DNA of 64,000 nt from Phocoena phocoena (lineage: Eukaryota; Chordata; Mammalia; Artiodactyla; Phocoenidae), in the NCBI RefSeq assembly GCF_963924675.1, contig NC_089240.1:117433680-117497679 (forward strand). Direction: 5' to 3'. Both the position numbers and the translations under genes were made by a program. Position 1 is the stretch's first letter; the number at the start of each line of letters is the position of its first letter. Below the pieces are notes generated by a model. It worked only from the letters and a program-made list of their open reading frames with translations. It was not told where the DNA came from and did not search any database. Of this stretch, positions 39,101-44,065 are shown piece after piece.

Positions 39101-42100
39101 GGTATTAAGTCTTCTCTTCATTGCTTAGGATTAAACACTTCTGTTACAAAAAATAAACAAAAAACTACCTTGCTGACTTGCCCAAGATGAGGAATAATTC
39201 ATACTGGGTATGAGGAGAATAATGATCTCATTCATTTTACCATGTGAGTGCCAGTGTATTCCTTACACTCGTCAGCAAGTTCGCAGAGCAAAATGAACAC
39301 TGGCTCAGAAGTCCAACAACCTAGATTTTTGTCTTGCCTTCACAACTAAACCAACTGCCTCTGCTGGCTGTGGCCTCCCGCGTGAGTCCGGAGACGAAGG
39401 AAGAATTTCAGATGGCTGATGACATTGGACTCTCAAAGAAAAACATATATTGATTCCCAGCTACTCTGGTCTGCTAGAGGAAGTTGACTGCACGGCACTT
39501 TTGCAGACAGCCCCACTCTTGCCAGCTCGGGAGGAGTCTGTGGGTTCCTCACCTCCCTCTTCTTCTATGAAAGAGAAGGTGTCAGACAACATGCAGATGA
39601 GCATAATAATGTAAGAGATCATCTTGGCTGTGGGCAGAATTGCATCTCTCATATTGTCTCCTTTAGGGAAACTGTTTTTTCTCTCTGGGTCTTGGAGAGC
39701 TGGGGACTAGCTTCCAATAGGGACAATATGTCATTTTGCAGGTGACTCCCTTCCCTCTCTACCCCAGGGGAAAGAAAAGTCTAGAAAGATACACACCGAA
39801 ATGTTAAAAAGTGCTTATTTCTGGACGGTTCGATTATTGACTATTGTTTTAAACCTTCTTCTTTATACTTTTCCATATATAATGGGTATACAGCAACACA
39901 GCTATTTCCATTTTTAAAACAGTTCTCATAAAAAAACTGCCTTGCTTTGAAAGGCATAGGGGACCATGAATCACTTCTCACTCAACTTGAACCATTGACT
40001 ACTCATTCTTTCCTATTAGGTTTTATTTTGGGTAGAGTTGGTTAGCTCAATCTCCTCTACCAATTCGCCTCTCTAGTTTTCCACCTCCCCATTCCATCTA
40101 TTTTTATTGTCTCCATCAGTATCAAAATAAGCTGTACCCCACAAACAGAAAGTATAATGCAAAACAAAGTCAAGAAGTTACTGTAGAATACAAATGTAAA
40201 ACAGTTAGCTAGTGGGAAGCAGCCGCATAGCACAGGGAGATCAGCTCGGTGCTTTGTGACCACCTAGCGGGGTGGCATAGGGAGGGTGGGAGGGAGGCTC
40301 AAGAGGGAGGGGATATGGGGATATATGTATGCATATGGCTGATTCACTTTGTTGTACAACAGAAACTAACACAGCACTGTGAAGCAATTATACTCCAATA
40401 AAGATCTATTTTTAAAAAAAGAAGTTACTGTAGAATAAATTGGTACTCACTGAGATTTTTTGGAGAGAGATTTTGAGAGAAGACCAGGTATCCAGTCTTC
40501 GATCAAGAATAATGGTAAATCGGGAGTCAGATCCATTTTGCCTACAAGATGAGAGGAAATACTCTGTTTTTCTTAGTAATAACCCAACTTTGCTAGATAT
40601 GTCCTTACTTCTGATTATTTCATTTACATGTGATGTCTTGCCTGAAGACAGATTTGGAAAGTTATCACAAAGTGCTACAATTGGAAAGCCAATTTAATTC
40701 CATATTCCACTACTCACTATTTAAAATTTCTTTTTTGTCACTAATGTCAATCTTTTAAATAGGCAAGTAATAGTGTCATGCAGGTAGGCCACTAAAATGG
40801 ATTCGGAATACTATGATTTGGGGCATGGGAAAACCTTATAGACAGCTGTCCTTCATGACGTCAGATGTAACTTCACGGCAATCCATCAGGAGTCAATGAT
40901 CCATTCATTCATTCAGAAAAACACTGTTAAATACATATTCCTACCTCTTGCCTGCTCCTTGAGGGAAGGCAGTGTAATGGATAATAAAACTTTTATTTGC
41001 CCTAAAAAGACCACTTTCAAGCTTTAAGGGGTGCCGTGTAAATTTAGTTTTCTGGGATTTGATTTTTGTTCATGAGCTTCTTCACAATATTATGATTTTA
41101 GATTCCTGCCTTCTTAGTCTTCAGGATTAATAACCAGAAAATGTTTCCTTTAAAAAATTTGTTTTCAACCTAAATAAAATCTGTAAGGAAGCTTTTGAAA
41201 CTTTCCCCTTAAAGCATTCTCATCTCAAATGATTTCTAATATCAAGTAACTCCTAATCCATTCCAATATCACTTTTGAGTCTATTTAACTTTCAGTCTTC
41301 TTATTTTATCCTTGGAAGAAATGAAGAATAGCTGTCTAGCTACTGGCTAGTGAGAGTTCCTTTTAGGCGAATTAAAGGCTTTATGTATGATCATCGTTTT
41401 TAACCTATGTTCTTCTGCATGGGGACAAATACTTCTAGGCCCCCAATTTGGTTTTCATAGAGCCTCAGTATAATTTTTTTTTTTTTTTTTTTTTGCAGTT
41501 ACGCGGGCCTCTCACTGTTGCGGCCTCTCCCGTTGCGGAGCACAGGCTCCGGACGTGCAGCGGCCATGGCTCACGGGCCCAGCCGCTCCGTGGCATGTGG
41601 GATCTTCCCGGACCGGGGCACGAACCCGTGTCACCTGCATCGGCAGGCGGACTCTCAACCACTGTGCCACCAGGGAAGCCCTCAGTATGATTTTTATAGC
41701 AATTTAGGTAGCTGTCAGCTTCCCCTTCTAAGTTATTTCTTATCTACTCTGAAGGTGAGTCTTATGATCATTTACAATAAAAAAAGCCACACTAAAACAC
41801 CATTTTCCTGTTACTACATTCAAATGGGTAGCCAATAGAAAGCAAACTGAATAAAAATGTAGTGAAATACTATACCTTGCAACAGACGTCAAGTAAGTCA
41901 GCACTTTTGCTATCACCTCTTCTGGTATGCATCTGAAATTACAATTTTCCGGAAACGTAATGATCCAAGCATTGTCCTTTCCCCGGCCACCTAAAATAGT
42001 ATAAAAAAACAAATTAGCATTTATGTGACAACAATGCAAGAAAGAGGATTTTAGATTTGAGAGGGGTGGTTAGAAGACAGTCTGGGGCCAATGCAACTTT

Positions 42101-44017
42101 TATAAGGATGATGATCTCCACAGAAACCAAAACGGCACCATGGTCCTGCTGAAGTCTAAAAAGTGGCAGCGTGGTTTTGAAATAAAAAAGGAGAAAGAAA
42201 GAAAGGGGGGGGGAGACAGAGAGAGAGAAAGAAAGAAAGAAGAAAAGAAAGGAAGAAAGAGAAGGGGGAGGGAGGGAGGAAGGAAGGAAGAAAGAAAAAG
42301 AAAGAGGGGAGGGAGCTCCGGAGTAGAGAAGGCAAAATGAGAAAAAATTTCACAGAATGTGTATAATAAATGCAGTTGAAAATAGAGCTGATCACTCATA
42401 TTGGACAACCATGGGTATTGGGAAATAACTGTTTCTATACCAATGCTATGAGCCTAAATTCAAAGTGAGTCACTGACAGCTTGATAACAAGTGGAAACCT
42501 TGATAAAATTGACCACTTAGAGTCATGGTGAGCACGAAAAGAGTATAGGATACAAACTATAGGAAATAAGTGATGTTCTAACGGATTGGTGGAAGAAACA
42601 ATATAAGCAATGGAATAGGAATCTTACTAATGCAAAGAAAGAAAGACCACAAATTCTCCATGGGTTAAAATTCAGTGTGCACCCCACTCCACAGCCCTCT
42701 ACGCAGCCCGGAGGATTAAGAATGAAAGCCACCTAGTGCAGGGATGAGCCTTACATGTGCCTAAGGTCCCACTCTGTAGTCAGCCTAACACCTGGGCACA
42801 GGGTGGGTGCTCAATACATATTAGTGCTAAATGGAAGTTGAAAGATTATTTTAGGGGAAAAGTTGTACTGTGGCCTTTGAACTTAGCTTGCTAAAAGAGT
42901 TTTTTTGACAGGTTTAGTTGTAATTCTTATTTGGCTAAGTTTAAGTGAATAAAGGTACAGGATATAAAAATATTCAATATGCAATAAAACTATGACAAAG
43001 GCAAAGGAGAGAAAGTAGAATGATAAAGCAACTAATTCCAAAAGAAAGCAAAAATGGAGGGAAAAAAACAAAGAATAGGACAAACAGAAAACAAATAGTA
43101 AATGATAGGTTTAAACTGAGCCATGAATAATCACATTAAATGTAAATGATTTTGACACCCCAATTAAAAGTTAGAGATCGTCAAATTGGATAAAACAATC
43201 AAGACACAACTATATATTGCCTACAAGAGACACACTTTAAATATAAAGGCACAAAATATATATATATATATAAAGGCACAATGCATTAAAAGCAAAAAGA
43301 TGGAAAAAGATATATCATGCTAAGTAGTCAAAAGGAAGGTGTCTAATTTTAGACAAAGAAGATTTCAGAATCAAGATTAAGAAGATCATTTGATAATCAA
43401 ACAGCAGTAAATTCATCAAGAGGACATAACAATCCTAAGCGCTTATGTATCTGATAACAGAGCTTCAAAATACATGAAACAAAAATGGATAGAGCTGCAA
43501 GGAGAAATAAACAAATCCAGAATTTTAGTCAGAAATTTCACCACCCCTCTCAATAAGTGATAGAACAAGTAGACAGGAAGTTCACTAGGAAACAGTACAC
43601 CCGAATAACAATCTCAGCACTGTGACTTAATTTACGTTTCTAGAACACTCCATCCAACAAAAGCAGAACACATATTCTACACAAGTGTACTTGGGAAAGA
43701 TCAAATTCATTCCTTGCCTTAATCTTTACCAACGGAAACTGAAGGGAGGTCCCCATTCCCATAGTATCTGTTGAATCAAACTAGACCAAAGTAATAAATC
43801 AAATGACGATAAATCTTTATAACATTCTAGACTTAAAGAGCAGGATGAAGAAAGATAATCATGGAAAATGATGGCACCCACCCAAGAATTTTAAAGGAAC
43901 TCAAAGGAGAAACTGTACAACTCTGAACCAAGAGATTAGCCAATCATGAAACAAAGGGCCTCTATAGGTACTGTATGGCGTAGAACTAGGAATATAAATA
44001 ATATATAACATATAATG

Positions 44018-44065
<48 letters not shown>

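Larger units (their letters stand above)
37142..40450 (-). other. MCF2: MCF2 intron of the long form, above the internal first exon
   Basis: Contains the presumed internal promoter (37142-37300), the paired inverted repeats (38303-38371) and an L1 3' end (40205-40415). Remainder unique. Confidence 0.7.

Noticed and set aside
42100..42408. Ser/Leu/Phe/Pro-rich and Lys/Glu/Arg-rich open frames
   Set aside because: Products of the polypurine tract read on either strand.
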